In this document: positions 1-9,108 of the stretch, in pieces
Numbering within the stretch: position 1 is the first letter of the stretch
Layout: each line of letters opens with the position of its first letter
Origin: Aromatoleum buckelii
GTDB taxonomy: Bacteria; Pseudomonadota; Gammaproteobacteria; Burkholderiales; Rhodocyclaceae
Direction of reading: 5' to 3'
Assembly (NCBI RefSeq): GCF_012910785.2
Contig: NZ_WTVH02000001.1
Span: 1 to 64,000 of the forward strand
Length of the DNA stretch: 64,000 nt
The notes under the pieces: model-generated
The model's input: the letters and a program-made list of their open reading frames with translations, nothing else
Database searches by the model: none
What the model was told of the DNA's origin: nothing
Made by a program: the position numbers and the translations under genes

Positions 1-244
1 GTCGAGAGAAGATGACCGAACGGCTGTGGCCGGGACTTGGCGTTCGGCCGGCACTGGACGCGGCAGCCAGTACCCAAATTCGTTCGAACGGCCGCTCTGT
101 CCGCCTCCGACGGACTGGGCCCGCATCACCCGTGCGGTGATCGATAACCTTTAAAAGTTGCCATAAAGGACGGGGATCACGTTAGCCCCCGAATTGCCGC
201 TTTGATATGCTCATAATGTGAATTCCGCAGCTTTTCGGGGACTA

Positions 245-886
245 CTACTGTCGCCCTGCAGCGCAGGCACCCTCGACGAACAGCGATACCACTGTCGCGA
301 ACTCCTGCTTCAGGTCGAGCCGCCGATTCGTGATCCAGCGCATCAGCGCGCCGAAGTACAGGTAGTGGAAATAGGTCGCCAGTTGTTCGGCCGGGCGTGT
401 CGCATCGAGTTCGCCGCGCTGCTGGGCCGCAGCGATCAGCAGCGTCCACATCTGCACCATGTCACCGCTGTCGGCGGTTTCGGCATTCGGCTCGAAGCTG
501 GCGAACTTGTAGCGGATATAGGGCAGCAGATAGTCGGGATGACGCTCGCACCACGCAGCCGACTCCGCCAGTAGTGCGGAGACGTTGGCGCGGAAAGAGG
601 CGTTCAAATCAAAGCGGAAATCGAGGCGAGCGAGGTCTCGCGCCAGTTCGCCTTCCAGCAGATGCGCCAGCACCGCCTCCTTGGCCGGGAAATACTTGTA
701 CAACGTGCGCTTGGAGACCTCGGCGGCGGCGGCAATCTGCTCCATCGTCACGGTCATGTAACCAGCGGCTTGAAATAATTCCCCCGCAGCAGCGGCAATG
801 CGTTCCATCAGGCGCGCCTTCTTCAGCGGTCGCAGGCCACCGGCGAGCGCGTCGGATTGGTTTTCCAAGTCGATCGGGGAGGTCAT
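245..886 (-). CDS. TetR/AcrR family transcriptional repressor
   Basis: 213-aa protein of normal TetR length. An N-terminal helix-turn-helix lies at about residues 46-66 and contains the family-typical stretch VSKRTLYKYFPAKEAV; the rest is an all-helical ligand-binding domain of unassigned specificity. It is transcribed divergently from the glycosyltransferase gene at 943, and the 56-bp gap contains a perfect 21-bp palindrome at 910-930. From the family and the layout I infer that it represses itself and the glycosyltransferase gene and is released by an unknown small molecule. The ATG at 884-886 is the natural start. Confidence 0.9.
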   Translation of the reverse strand: MTSPIDLENQSDALAGGLRPLKKARLMERIAAAAGELFQAAGYMTVTMEQIAAAAEVSKRTLYKYFPAKEAVLAHLLEGELARDLARLDFRFDLNASFRANVSALLAESAAWCERHPDYLLPYIRYKFASFEPNAETADSGDMVQMWTLLIAAAQQRGELDATRPAEQLATYFHYLYFGALMRWITNRRLDLKQEFATVVSLFVEGACAAGRQ

Positions 887-909
887 CGCCGGGGAGTATA
901 GAGAATGTT

Positions 910-930
910 AAAGTATACGACGTATACTTT
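910..930. promoter_or_regulatory. Perfect palindrome, probable TetR operator
   Basis: Arms AAAGTATACG and CGTATACTTT are perfect inverted repeats around a single central A. The site lies in the gap between the divergent TetR gene (start 886) and glycosyltransferase gene (start 943), where a repressor would block both promoters. The function is inferred from position and symmetry. Confidence 0.75.
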
Positions 931-942
931 TAGGGCGTTTCC

Positions 943-2160
943 ATGAAACTGCTGATCCTCACGTACGGGACCGAAGGCGACACCCGGCCGCTCGTCGCTG
1001 TTGGCCACGCGCTGCGCAGGAGCGGCCACGCTGTCCATCTGCTCGGCGATGCGCGCGCCCTCGGCTCGGCCAAAGAACTCGGCCTGGCCAACTCGGCGCT
1101 GCCCGGCGACGTCCGCCAGTTGTTCTCCGAATGGAGCCGCCACGGACCAAAAGGCACGGCCAAGGCACTGGTGGAATTGACCAACGCCAACACCCGCGCT
1201 TGGACGGTTCAAACCTTGGCGGCTGCCGAAGGCTGCGACGCCATCCTCACGTCCGGCTTGGCGGGCTTCATCGGTCTATCGGTGGCCGAACGCCTGAGCA
1301 TCCCGGTCATCGGCAGTGGAATGATTCCGCTCACGCCTTCGCGCGAGTTTCCTTCACCCTTCCTGCCCGCAGGTCTGGTGCCGCGCTGGCTCAACCATGC
1401 CAGCCTCCGGGTAACGAACCAATTGTTATGGCTTGCCTTCAGAAAAACCCTGAATGAAGCGCGCCAGAGGGTGCTTGGGCTACCGCCACGTCGAGATCTG
1501 CCGATTGAACATCCGATGCTCTACGGCATTTCACCGACGATCCTGCCACAGCCTGGGGATTGGCCGGCCCACGCGCGTCTGTGCGGCCAATGGCAGACGT
1601 CGATCGCCGACTTCACGCCACCACCGGAACTTGCCGACTTTCTCCACGCCGGCCCGCCGCCAGTCTATGTCGGCTTCGGCAGCATGGCCGGGATAGATGG
1701 GCCACACATGGCAAAAACGCTGGTGACTGCGTTGGCCGGTCGCCGCGCACTTTTCTACCCGGGCTGGAGCGGCATGGACAACATCGCGCTGCCTGACAAC
1801 ATCCTGCGCATCGGTACCACTCCGCACGATTGGCTGCTCCCGCGCACTAGCGCCGTCATCCATCATGGTGGCTCCGGTACGACCCATTCCGCCACCCGCG
1901 CTGGCAAGCCCTCGGTCGTCATTCCATTTGCCGGGGATCAAGCCTTCTGGGCCGAACGCCTGAATCGTCTGGGCGTCGCGCCGCCAGCACTCGATGCGGC
2001 GAAGCTGGAGGCCGGGCTGTTGGGGAAGGCGATAGGCTTTGTTGAAGGCAAGGGGGTCCAGAAGCGGGCAGCGCAGCTTGGCGAGCAGATGGAAAAGGAA
2101 GATGGGCTGGGTGCGGCCATGGGCGAGATTGAGAAACTACTAGGTACTGTTCACATATAG
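943..2160 (+). CDS. GT1/UGT-type glycosyltransferase
   Basis: 405-aa protein of the sterol/macrolide glucosyltransferase type (GT1, GT-B fold). The N-terminal acceptor domain begins MKLLILTYGTEGDTRPLVAV. The C-terminal nucleotide-sugar domain carries HHGGSGTTHSATRAGKP from residue 307 and an AGDQAFWAERL stretch from about 329, which contains the Asp-Gln pair that binds the sugar donor. It probably glycosylates a small hydrophobic acceptor, perhaps for detoxification; the acceptor is unknown. It is controlled by the divergent TetR. The last residues (GTVHI) are encoded by an inserted IS5-family element. Joining the flanks across the IS gives an original ending of LLTFS with stop TAA at 2953-2955. 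Confidence 0.85.
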   Translation: MKLLILTYGTEGDTRPLVAVGHALRRSGHAVHLLGDARALGSAKELGLANSALPGDVRQLFSEWSRHGPKGTAKALVELTNANTRAWTVQTLAAAEGCDAILTSGLAGFIGLSVAERLSIPVIGSGMIPLTPSREFPSPFLPAGLVPRWLNHASLRVTNQLLWLAFRKTLNEARQRVLGLPPRRDLPIEHPMLYGISPTILPQPGDWPAHARLCGQWQTSIADFTPPPELADFLHAGPPPVYVGFGSMAGIDGPHMAKTLVTALAGRRALFYPGWSGMDNIALPDNILRIGTTPHDWLLPRTSAVIHHGGSGTTHSATRAGKPSVVIPFAGDQAFWAERLNRLGVAPPALDAAKLEAGLLGKAIGFVEGKGVQKRAAQLGEQMEKEDGLGAAMGEIEKLLGTVHI

Positions 2161-2940
2161 CGATATGAAATCACAGCACACACGACGCGCACGAAGGCCA
2201 TGTAGGTCGCTGCGAGCTTGTCGTGGCGGGTGGCGATATGTCGAAAATGCTGGATGCGATTGAAGAAGCGCTCGATCAGGTTGCGCGCACGGTAAGCGCT
2301 GCGGTCGTAGCGAGGTGGAATGACTGCTTTCGCCCCTGCAGTATGGATGCTGTGAATCAGGGCATTAGCATCGTAGCCCTTGTCGGCCACGAGACTGACA
2401 CAGGCGATACCGGTGATGAGGTCGTGCGCACATTCGATGTCGGCAATCTGACCGGCAGTCAGAATCATGCCCAGAGGTTTGCCAAGCGCATCGACGGCAA
2501 AGTGAAGCTTGCTCGTCAGCCCTCCACGGGAGCGACCCAGCGCCAGCGGTCCTACTTTTTTTGGGTGCCCGAGGCGTGCCGGTGGGCACGAACGATAGTC
2601 GAATCGATGAACACCTGCCCCAGATCGCGCTCACCGGCCAAGGCAAAGGCGATCCGGTCCCACACGCCCGCATCGCGCCAGCGCGCGAAGCGCATGTATG
2701 TCGAATGCCAGTTGCCGAACTCCGGGGGGCAGATCGCGCCACGGGCTGCCCGTGCGCGCCAACCGCAACACCGCCTCGACGAACAGCCGATTGTCTTTGG
2801 CTGTGCCCCCCGGTCGCCTGATTTGCCCGGCAACCGCTCTTCGATTGCTTGCCACTGCTCATCCGTCAGCACCATCCGAAGCATCCTGATCTCCCTTCAA
2901 AGATCAGGATGTAAACACAAATCAGCAAATGAACAGCCCC
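2143..2940 (-). mobile_element. IS5-family insertion sequence in the glycosyltransferase 3' end
   Basis: About 798 bp. The ends are related inverted repeats: GGTACTGTTCA on the left, and a right end whose reverse complement reads GGGCTGTTCA. The flanks carry CTA on both sides (2140-2142 and 2941-2943), a probable 3-bp target duplication. The single minus-strand transposase frame is broken. Removing the element and one CTA restores a continuous glycosyltransferase 3' end. Confidence 0.8.
2151..2884 (-). pseudogene. IS5-family transposase, frameshifted
   Basis: The N-terminal part [17 protein letters not shown] and the centre [20 protein letters not shown] (DUF4096 and DDE transposase) are in the frame starting at 2884. 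The C-terminal part, with SLVADKGYDANALIHSI and ending VISYRYM, lies in another frame ending at 2151. An A7 run on the coding strand (about 2556-2562) right after GTQKK is a plausible programmed -1 slippage site. The segment around 2700-2800 also needs frame changes to keep the similarity ([20 protein letters not shown] is in a third frame), so this copy is probably inactive. Confidence 0.75.
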
Positions 2941-2995
2941 TAACCTTCTCGTAAATATTGTCATGCCAGGAGACAATATTTACGAGAAGGTTAGT
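2941..2995. terminator. Perfect 23-bp hairpin at original end of glycosyltransferase gene
   Basis: Arms 2941-2963 and 2973-2995 are perfectly complementary around the 9-nt loop ATGCCAGGA. The left arm includes the original TAA stop of the glycosyltransferase gene, and the structure sits between two convergent genes (glycosyltransferase and histidine kinase). There is no T-tract, so it is either a bidirectional terminator of unusual type or another folded element. The IS insertion abuts its outer edge. Confidence 0.5.
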
Positions 2996-3058
2996 AAATG
3001 CCGTTGGATGGCCGTCGACGGTGTTGAAGCCACGACGCCTTCGACTTCACCGCACTCA

Positions 3059-4183
3059 TCAATTCTTCGGCGTCCGCGGAATCACGACGACGAAAGTTGT
3101 CCCGTCCGTTTCAGTCGACGTGACGCTGACGGTCCCGCCGTGCGCCACCGCTATTCGGCGGACAATGTAAAGCCCGAGGCCCAGACTTCCCGGTGCCCTT
3201 GGCGCCTCGGATGGGGCACGATGCAACGGTTCGAAGATGTCCTTAAGACGGGCCGGATCAATCTTGGGACCCTCGTTATGGACCTCGATGCGCACATGCT
3301 GCTCGCCCCCCTGTGCGCTCACGCAGATCGTGCCAGATGGAGTTCCGTGCTGCACGGCATTTCCGACGAGGTTCGAAATCAGCTGACCGATACGCTTACG
3401 ATCCACGATGGCGGCGGTATCGCCCGATTCGACGAACCCCAGCGAATACGTCGGATGGGTCGCAGCAATCTCGGCCATAACATCTTTGCAAATCTGCGCC
3501 ACGTCGGCGTGCTCGAGCGACAGATGGATCAGTCCGTGGAGGCGACTGCGCGAAAAATCCTGTAGCTCGGCGAGCATGCCCGCCATGCGCAACGCTGAGT
3601 TGGCGATCCGTTTTGCCGCGGCGCGCTCGGGGTCGGGCAATAAAGTCGACTGCGCCAGCATTTCCGACGAGGACACGATCGAGTTCAGGGGGTTACGCAA
3701 ATCGTGGCCGATCGACGCGGTAAACAGGTCCGACTCCCTTTCGAGCGTCGTCGCAAAGCGGACCACTGACTCGGCGAGAACCTGGTCTACCGCTTCGTTG
3801 AAGCGCACGAGCTGGGCGACGCTCTCGGCGTCGACGCCGGCCGAGTCGAGCCACATGCGTGTGACCGCAGCGCGCAGCGCGCGGTACTCGGAAACCATTT
3901 CCGAAAACGTAAAGTGATCAACGGCACGCGCCTTGCCGTGGTCGTGTGCCGCGCTGTCGGCTCGGTCAGCAAGTTGCAGTCCCCGACCGATCGACTTTTG
4001 CCGCTGCTGCGCCCGCGATTGAGGCGTTTCGATGTCTGCCGCAATGAATTGGAGCATCCGCTCTGCGTCATCGCGAAGGGCCGTCACTGTCATGAGCCGC
4101 CCCGGTTGCAACGAGCGTGCGAACTCCTCCCATTGCTTCAAGATGGGCTCGATGTTATCCAGGATGAAGGTCGAAAGTTTCAC
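3059..4183 (-). CDS. Sensor histidine kinase with RsbRD-like N-terminal domain
   Basis: 374-aa soluble kinase with no membrane segment. Residues 1-150 resemble the RsbT co-antagonist/RsbRD-type helical domain (MKLSTFILDNIEPILKQWEE). The dimerisation/phosphoacceptor box SIGHDLRNPLN places the phosphorylated His at residue 160. The C-terminal HATPase_c domain shows an N box (LISNLVGNAVQHG) and a G box (GSLGLGLYIVRR). A single-domain response regulator starts divergently at 4305, so the two probably form a two-component pair sharing the 4184-4304 promoter region. The input signal is unknown; a cytoplasmic stimulus is likely. Confidence 0.88.
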   Translation of the reverse strand: MKLSTFILDNIEPILKQWEEFARSLQPGRLMTVTALRDDAERMLQFIAADIETPQSRAQQRQKSIGRGLQLADRADSAAHDHGKARAVDHFTFSEMVSEYRALRAAVTRMWLDSAGVDAESVAQLVRFNEAVDQVLAESVVRFATTLERESDLFTASIGHDLRNPLNSIVSSSEMLAQSTLLPDPERAAAKRIANSALRMAGMLAELQDFSRSRLHGLIHLSLEHADVAQICKDVMAEIAATHPTYSLGFVESGDTAAIVDRKRIGQLISNLVGNAVQHGTPSGTICVSAQGGEQHVRIEVHNEGPKIDPARLKDIFEPLHRAPSEAPRAPGSLGLGLYIVRRIAVAHGGTVSVTSTETDGTTFVVVIPRTPKN

Positions 4184-4304
4184 GCTGCAAACCTCGCCAA
4201 AGCACTCGCCTTCTGCGTGAACGAAATCAGTGGCCGGCGTCGACGATGGCAGGTACGTGCCTTGCCTGTACAGAGGGAGGCCAGTTTACTCCCCAGGAGC
4301 GGCA

Positions 4305-4643
4305 ATGCGTATCCTCGTGATCGATGACGACGTAGACGGAGCGGACGCCTTGGCGGCCCTGCTGACGCAATCTGGCCATGACGTCAAGGTCGCTTATGAG
4401 GGGACTCAAGCGCTCGGTCTGTCCTTCGCGGCAGAGGCGGCCATCGTGGACCTGACCATGCCGGGCATGGACGGCTTCGAGCTCGCGCGAAGGTTGCGGG
4501 ACGCGTATGGAGCCAGCCTGCGCTTGATCGCTTTCTCGGGTCACGATGACGATGCAACCAAGCGACGCGTCCAGATTGATTTCGACGGTTACCTGCGAAA
4601 GCCCGCAAGCCTCACCGACATTTCCGCCGCCCTGCAAGGTTGA
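4305..4643 (+). CDS. Single-domain response regulator (REC)
   Basis: 112 aa, a receiver domain only. Acidic residues D8/D9, phosphoacceptor D49 within AAIVDLTMPGMDG, the switch residue S78 and conserved K99 (LRKP) are all present. The ATG at 4305 is preceded by AGGAG at 4295-4299. There is no output domain, so it acts by protein contact or as a phosphorelay intermediate. It is divergent from the histidine kinase at 3059-4183, its likely phosphodonor. Confidence 0.88.
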   Translation: MRILVIDDDVDGADALAALLTQSGHDVKVAYEGTQALGLSFAAEAAIVDLTMPGMDGFELARRLRDAYGASLRLIAFSGHDDDATKRRVQIDFDGYLRKPASLTDISAALQG

Positions 4644-4744
4644 AACTCGCACACGAGGGTCGATAATTCCTCAGGGTATTGCGGCCGGAACGCGGTGGCT
4701 GCAAGCCATATGCAAGGAAACTTCCGCCTCCCCGCGAGCGCGGG

Positions 4745-5782
4745 TCACGCCAGAAGCGCCAGCGCTCGGGTCAACTCGCCGGCGGCTGTCTCTTTGCAAC
4801 CCGAAACATTCTGGCCGGCCCACAGGGGAGAGAAATCACCGCTCCCCCAGCTTTCCGCTTTCGACCGCAACGGAACCGATGCCGATGCTGCCATTGGGAA
4901 TTGCGGCGCCTGCGGGTTCATCGGACCGAGCTCTCGTATCAGGCGATTTACGATGCCCCGCGCAGGCCTGCCGGTGAAGACGTTTGTCAGCGCGGTGACG
5001 CGGGCCGAGTCGCTCTTCAGCGCAGCGCGATGAATCGCGCTGGTTGTCGCCTCCGGACACAGCATGTAAGCCGTACCCACCTGCGCGCCAGCCGCACCCA
5101 AGTCCATCGCCGCCCGGACGCCTCGCGCGTCGGCAATGCCCCCCGCGGCGATGACCGGGAGCCGGACTGCACGAACAATCTGTGGCACCAGCGCGAAGGT
5201 GCCTACCTGGGTATCGACGTCTTCCGTGAGAAACATTCCACGGTGCCCGCCTGCCTCGGCACCTTGCGCGATGATCGCATCGACACCCTGTGCTTCCAGC
5301 CAAAGCGCCTCTTCAACGGTCGTTGCCGAGGACAGAATCTTGGCCCCGACCGCGCGAACCCGGGTCAGCAATTCCGGAGCGGGCAGTCCGAAATGGAAGC
5401 TCACCACGGCCGGCCGGTAGGCGCAAACAAGGTCCGCCATCTCGTGGTTGAACGGCATCCGCGCAGGACCGGCTGGAACGTCGGCGGGGTCCATCCCGAA
5501 CTCGGCGTAGTAGCCTGCAAACAGGGCGCGCCACGCTCGGGTCTTGATCTCGTCAGGCTCGGGAGGGCGATAGCTGAAGAAGTTGAGGTTGAACGGGCGA
5601 GTCGTCCGTGCGCGCAGGGTATCGAGTTCCTTGCGCAAGATGTCCTTGGAGAGCATCGCACAGGGGAGGGAGCCCAGGCCGCCGGCATTCGAGACGGCAA
5701 TCGTCAGCGCACTGTCCTGCACGCCGGCCATCGGCGCCTGGATGATCGGAAGTTCGATGCCAAGAAGTTCTTGTAACGACAT
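4745..5782 (-). CDS. Nitronate monooxygenase / 2-nitropropane dioxygenase family
   Basis: 345-aa FMN-dependent TIM-barrel oxidoreductase. It starts MSLQELLGIELPIIQAPMAG, the usual NMO N-terminus, and contains GVDAIIAQGAEAGGHRG and PVIAAGGIADARGVRAAM, the typical flavin phosphate-binding segments. The upstream ATG codons add a non-family tail, so the start at 5782 is preferred; AAGGGA lies 8 nt before it. Only 13 bp separate it from the upstream MFS gene, so the two form an operon, divergent from a LysR regulator. The substrate (nitronate or another small molecule) is not predicted. Confidence 0.88.
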   Translation of the reverse strand: MSLQELLGIELPIIQAPMAGVQDSALTIAVSNAGGLGSLPCAMLSKDILRKELDTLRARTTRPFNLNFFSYRPPEPDEIKTRAWRALFAGYYAEFGMDPADVPAGPARMPFNHEMADLVCAYRPAVVSFHFGLPAPELLTRVRAVGAKILSSATTVEEALWLEAQGVDAIIAQGAEAGGHRGMFLTEDVDTQVGTFALVPQIVRAVRLPVIAAGGIADARGVRAAMDLGAAGAQVGTAYMLCPEATTSAIHRAALKSDSARVTALTNVFTGRPARGIVNRLIRELGPMNPQAPQFPMAASASVPLRSKAESWGSGDFSPLWAGQNVSGCKETAAGELTRALALLA

Positions 5783-5795
5783 GCTCCATGTCCCT

Positions 5796-7002
5796 TCACG
5801 TTGATTGCTGCTTCGGCGCCGACGCAATGCCATCACGCCAGAGCCAGATGGAGGTGGTTGCCAGCAGCAGGCTGGCTGCTGCGCTAGCCAGGCTCAGCGC
5901 GTCCCATCCGGCAACGCGCGTGTCACCGATCAGGCGCACGAGCAGCGGGCCGGCGATTTGTCCCGCTGCAAAGCCGGCGGTCATGCGGGCCAGCAGCGGC
6001 GTCGGGTTCGCGGGCATGCGTTCACGCGCCAGTTGAAGACCCGCCATGGTGGTGACCATGAAGGTGCCGCCCACCAGAACCGCAGAGGCCGCCAGCACCC
6101 ACAAGGCGGGCTGCAGCAGCGGTAGCAGGGTGCCCACCGCCATCACGCCCTGTGCGATCGCCCAGACCTTTCTGCGCGACCAGCCATGCAGCCTGTGCGC
6201 GGCAAAGGCTACCGAGAGTGCCGCCGCCGTACCGAAGATGGGCCAGGTGAGCCCGAACACGAGCGGATCGGACACCAGTTGCCGCGCCATCGTGGGCAGG
6301 AAGGTCGCGGGAACGATGTAGCCGAAGCCGAACGCGCTGTAGCAGAGCACCACACCAAGATTTCCGCTTCCGACCGACGGCGCAGGGCGCTTTCGGACGA
6401 CAGCGATGGCGGAAGGCGCCGACGCGGCGGAATGCCTCGGCAGATGCCACATGACGTAGAGCCCTCCGGCAATGGCCAGTAACCCGAGCTCCACCCACAG
6501 CACCCCGGCTGCTTGGGTACCGCCCAGCCACGTCATGACGCCGGTTACCGCGATCCCCAGCCCCACCCCGTGTAGATCCATCCCCCAGCGACGTCGAGTT
6601 GCGACGCGCCAGCTCGGGCAGGCACCAGCTACTGGCGCATACCAGCACCCAGGCGCTGAAGATGCCTGCGCTACCCCGGAGGATCATGCCCAGCCACGGC
6701 AACGCAACGTTGCCCCAAGCCATCGCGAGGGTCGTCGCGGCAACACCGACCAGCCCAATCTGCAGGCCATGCCGAGGACTGCGCGCAAACCACGACGCGC
6801 TGATTGCGCCGAGGAGGTAACCGACGTAGTTCGCGGTCGCCCATTCCGTCCCCGTCACAGCGTCCAGGCTGCCATCCCGCACCATCAGCGGCATCATCGG
6901 CGTGAACGCGAACCGACCGATACCCATTGCAATGGCCAGTGCGACGAGGCCGATCAAGACGACCGATCCAGCCTGGATCGATGATGAAGAGCGTGTATTC
7001 AT
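5796..7002 (-). pseudogene. YbfB/YjiJ-type MFS transporter, frameshifted
   Basis: The N-terminal half (MNTRSSSSIQAGSVVLIGLV...ELARRN, starting at 7002) and the C-terminal half (GVGLGIAVTG... to 5796) are in different frames. They meet at about 6565-6600, where GWIYTG is readable in the third frame between two G-runs. Together they give a full-length 12-TM carrier of about 400 aa related to YbfB/YjiJ. It may be truly broken or reflect one or two base errors in homopolymers. It is the first gene of an operon with the nitronate monooxygenase and is divergent from the LysR gene. Confidence 0.75.
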
Positions 7003-7066
7003 GGCGAGATTAGACTCCCGTGGGCTAGAATCGAAAAGTGAATTTAACGAAACAAACGTTCACGTT

Positions 7067-7933
7067 ATGAGAATAATCAACCTCGAAGATCTGCACATCT
7101 TCCGCTGTGTAGCCCTCGAGGGCGGCGTGCTGCGTGCGGCAGCGCAGCTCAATCGGGTGCCCTCGAACGTCACGACCCGCCTCAAGCAGTTCGAGGCGCG
7201 ACTGGGTACGCAACTTTTCCGCCGACAGGGGCGGAACGTGGTGCTGACCGATGCAGGTCGTCTATTGCTCAGGCACGCTGAGCGTCTGTTGAGACTGGCC
7301 GACGAGGCCGAGCAGGAACTCTGCCATGGGGTGATACGTGGCTCCCTGCGCCTGGGTGCACTGGAGAGTGCTGCCAGCGTGCGGCTGCCCGTCATCCTCT
7401 CGCGTTGCCACGCGGCGCGCCCCGAGACACACGTGGAACTTCAGACTGGAACGACCGGGGCACTGCTTCGCCAGCTCGACAATCACCAGATCGAGGCAGC
7501 CTTCGTATCCGAGCCATTCGAACGGGCTAGCCTCTCTTCGGTCGTCGCTTTCGAGGAAGAGCTGGTCCTCATCACGGCACAAGGCAGTCCTACCATCAGC
7601 AGCCCACAGGATCTCGCCGACAAATCCGTCGTGGCCTTCCCGCATGGCTGCTCATACCGGCGTCTGCTGGTCGACTGGTTCTCTGCAGCGGGCGTCACGC
7701 CGAGTCGATTCCTCGACCTCGGCTCCTACCACGCCATCGTGGCCTGTGTGTCAGCCGGAACGGGTGTTGCCATCATGCCGACGAGCGTCCTCGACCATGC
7801 AGTCATCGGCACATCCGTCCAGCGACACGCTCTGCCGAAGGCGATCCGGACTAACCGAACGCACCTGGTGTGGTCAGGCGATCCAAGCGGGCAACTGAGA
7901 GCGTTGCTTGAAATGCTGCAAGTCGGTACGTAG
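7067..7933 (+). CDS. LysR family transcriptional regulator
   Basis: 288 aa. The winged HTH at residues 1-60 (INLEDLHIFRCVALEGGVLR, then VTTRLKQFEARLGTQLFRRQ) is followed by a LysR substrate-binding domain. The ATG at 7067 gives the normal LysR N-terminus; upstream codons in the frame overlap the divergent MFS promoter. Its neighbour is the MFS/nitronate monooxygenase operon, transcribed the other way from a 64-bp gap, which it probably controls. Confidence 0.9.
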   Translation: MRIINLEDLHIFRCVALEGGVLRAAAQLNRVPSNVTTRLKQFEARLGTQLFRRQGRNVVLTDAGRLLLRHAERLLRLADEAEQELCHGVIRGSLRLGALESAASVRLPVILSRCHAARPETHVELQTGTTGALLRQLDNHQIEAAFVSEPFERASLSSVVAFEEELVLITAQGSPTISSPQDLADKSVVAFPHGCSYRRLLVDWFSAAGVTPSRFLDLGSYHAIVACVSAGTGVAIMPTSVLDHAVIGTSVQRHALPKAIRTNRTHLVWSGDPSGQLRALLEMLQVGT

Positions 7934-8162
7934 CCGGTGTCGGAAAGTGGGCGCATCCAGGGCATTCGACCGGGGAGCGCTGATCGACAGCATCGGCAGA
8001 GGATGAGGTGGTCAGCCTGCAGGCGTCCGGCAGATTGATGATCCGAAAGCCGACTTCGACCGTGCAAACATCATCAGGCAGGTCAGGTTCGGAAGCACTC
8101 CGTCACCATTACTCGACGGCCGCCATTCCTGATCGTAGCTTCCCGCCGCACGACCACCGGGT

Positions 8163-8897
8163 TTAGGGGGAAGGGCGCTTCCCCGGCAACAGTTCAAACC
8201 CCAGGTGCTGCGTCAACGCGTCGTATGAGATGGGCCTGCCCAAGCGAGCTTCATCAGTGTTGGGCAGCCAGTGCGCCCACGCACGGTTCTTGGTAGCGTC
8301 ATACACGAGCTTGTACACATGGGTCGGTACCGCGACGGGACTGGAGCCAATGGTGGCTTGGTGCCCTTGCCATGCCGGGCCTGTAAACACGTGAACGGTC
8401 GAGCCGCTGCGCTTCACGTAGGCCCGGGTATCCCGCTCGACTTTGGCCCAAGTCCGCCTGTTGTTGTTCGGCGCCTGGGGAACCACGTTCGCCAACGAAA
8501 AACTCTGCGCCATCGCTTGAGCGGTTGGCATGTCAGCTGCCGGCGCCATGTGACCACGGTCGAAGCCCGACCGGTGGTAATCGTCGAGGTGCGCGCGCTC
8601 TAATCTGGGCAGGCGGGCGTCGGCGAAGAACCGATTGGTCCGTTCCTCGTCGTCCGCGTCGGTCAAGCTTGCGCGGGTGAGCTTCTCCACCACGAACAGC
8701 GGCGTGCGGGTTTTGCCCGAATGCAGAAGTGCGAACGCGTCGTAGCACAGTTCGCGCAGCTTCCAATCCGCGGACCGCTTGATGACCGGAGGGGGGCCCG
8801 GGAAAGCGTCCGGGCAACTGCGAAAGCCGTTGCCTGCGGCATAGTTAGTGGTTGTTAGCAGCAGGGCGGCTAGGGCAACGACGGAACGCGTTCGCAT
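8163..8897 (-). CDS. Secreted DNA/RNA non-specific endonuclease (NUC1 family)
   Basis: 244 aa. The N-terminus MRTRSVVALAALLLTTTNYAAG is a Sec signal peptide with a cleavage site near residue 21. The His-Me finger motif DRGHMAPAADM (family DRGH signature) contains the general-base His, and the downstream NNNRRTWAKVERDTR contains the metal-ligand Asn. It should act in the periplasm or outside the cell as a nutrient-scavenging or DNA-degrading nuclease. It has no obvious operon partner. Confidence 0.88.
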   Translation of the reverse strand: MRTRSVVALAALLLTTTNYAAGNGFRSCPDAFPGPPPVIKRSADWKLRELCYDAFALLHSGKTRTPLFVVEKLTRASLTDADDEERTNRFFADARLPRLERAHLDDYHRSGFDRGHMAPAADMPTAQAMAQSFSLANVVPQAPNNNRRTWAKVERDTRAYVKRSGSTVHVFTGPAWQGHQATIGSSPVAVPTHVYKLVYDATKNRAWAHWLPNTDEARLGRPISYDALTQHLGFELLPGKRPSP

Positions 8898-9108
8898 ACG
8901 TTTTCGTGGGTCAGTCTTGGGCGGGGGGCGCCACCATAACCCACTGGACGACCGCAGCGTCGACGAGAGGTGCCGCCTACAAACGGGCTAAGTGTTCTGC
9001 GGCATCGCGATCTGAGTGTACCCCAGGAGAATTCAACTTGAAGACGTCATGATGATGGGGTACCTTGGCTGCGCTATTGGCGTGATCGAGCCCCCTGCGG
9101 AGATATAA

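Noticed and set aside
2941-2995. The perfect hairpin as an integron attC site
   Set aside because: It ends in CTAAC/GTTAG but is perfectly paired without the extrahelical bases and R/Y box pattern of attC, and no integron integrase is near.
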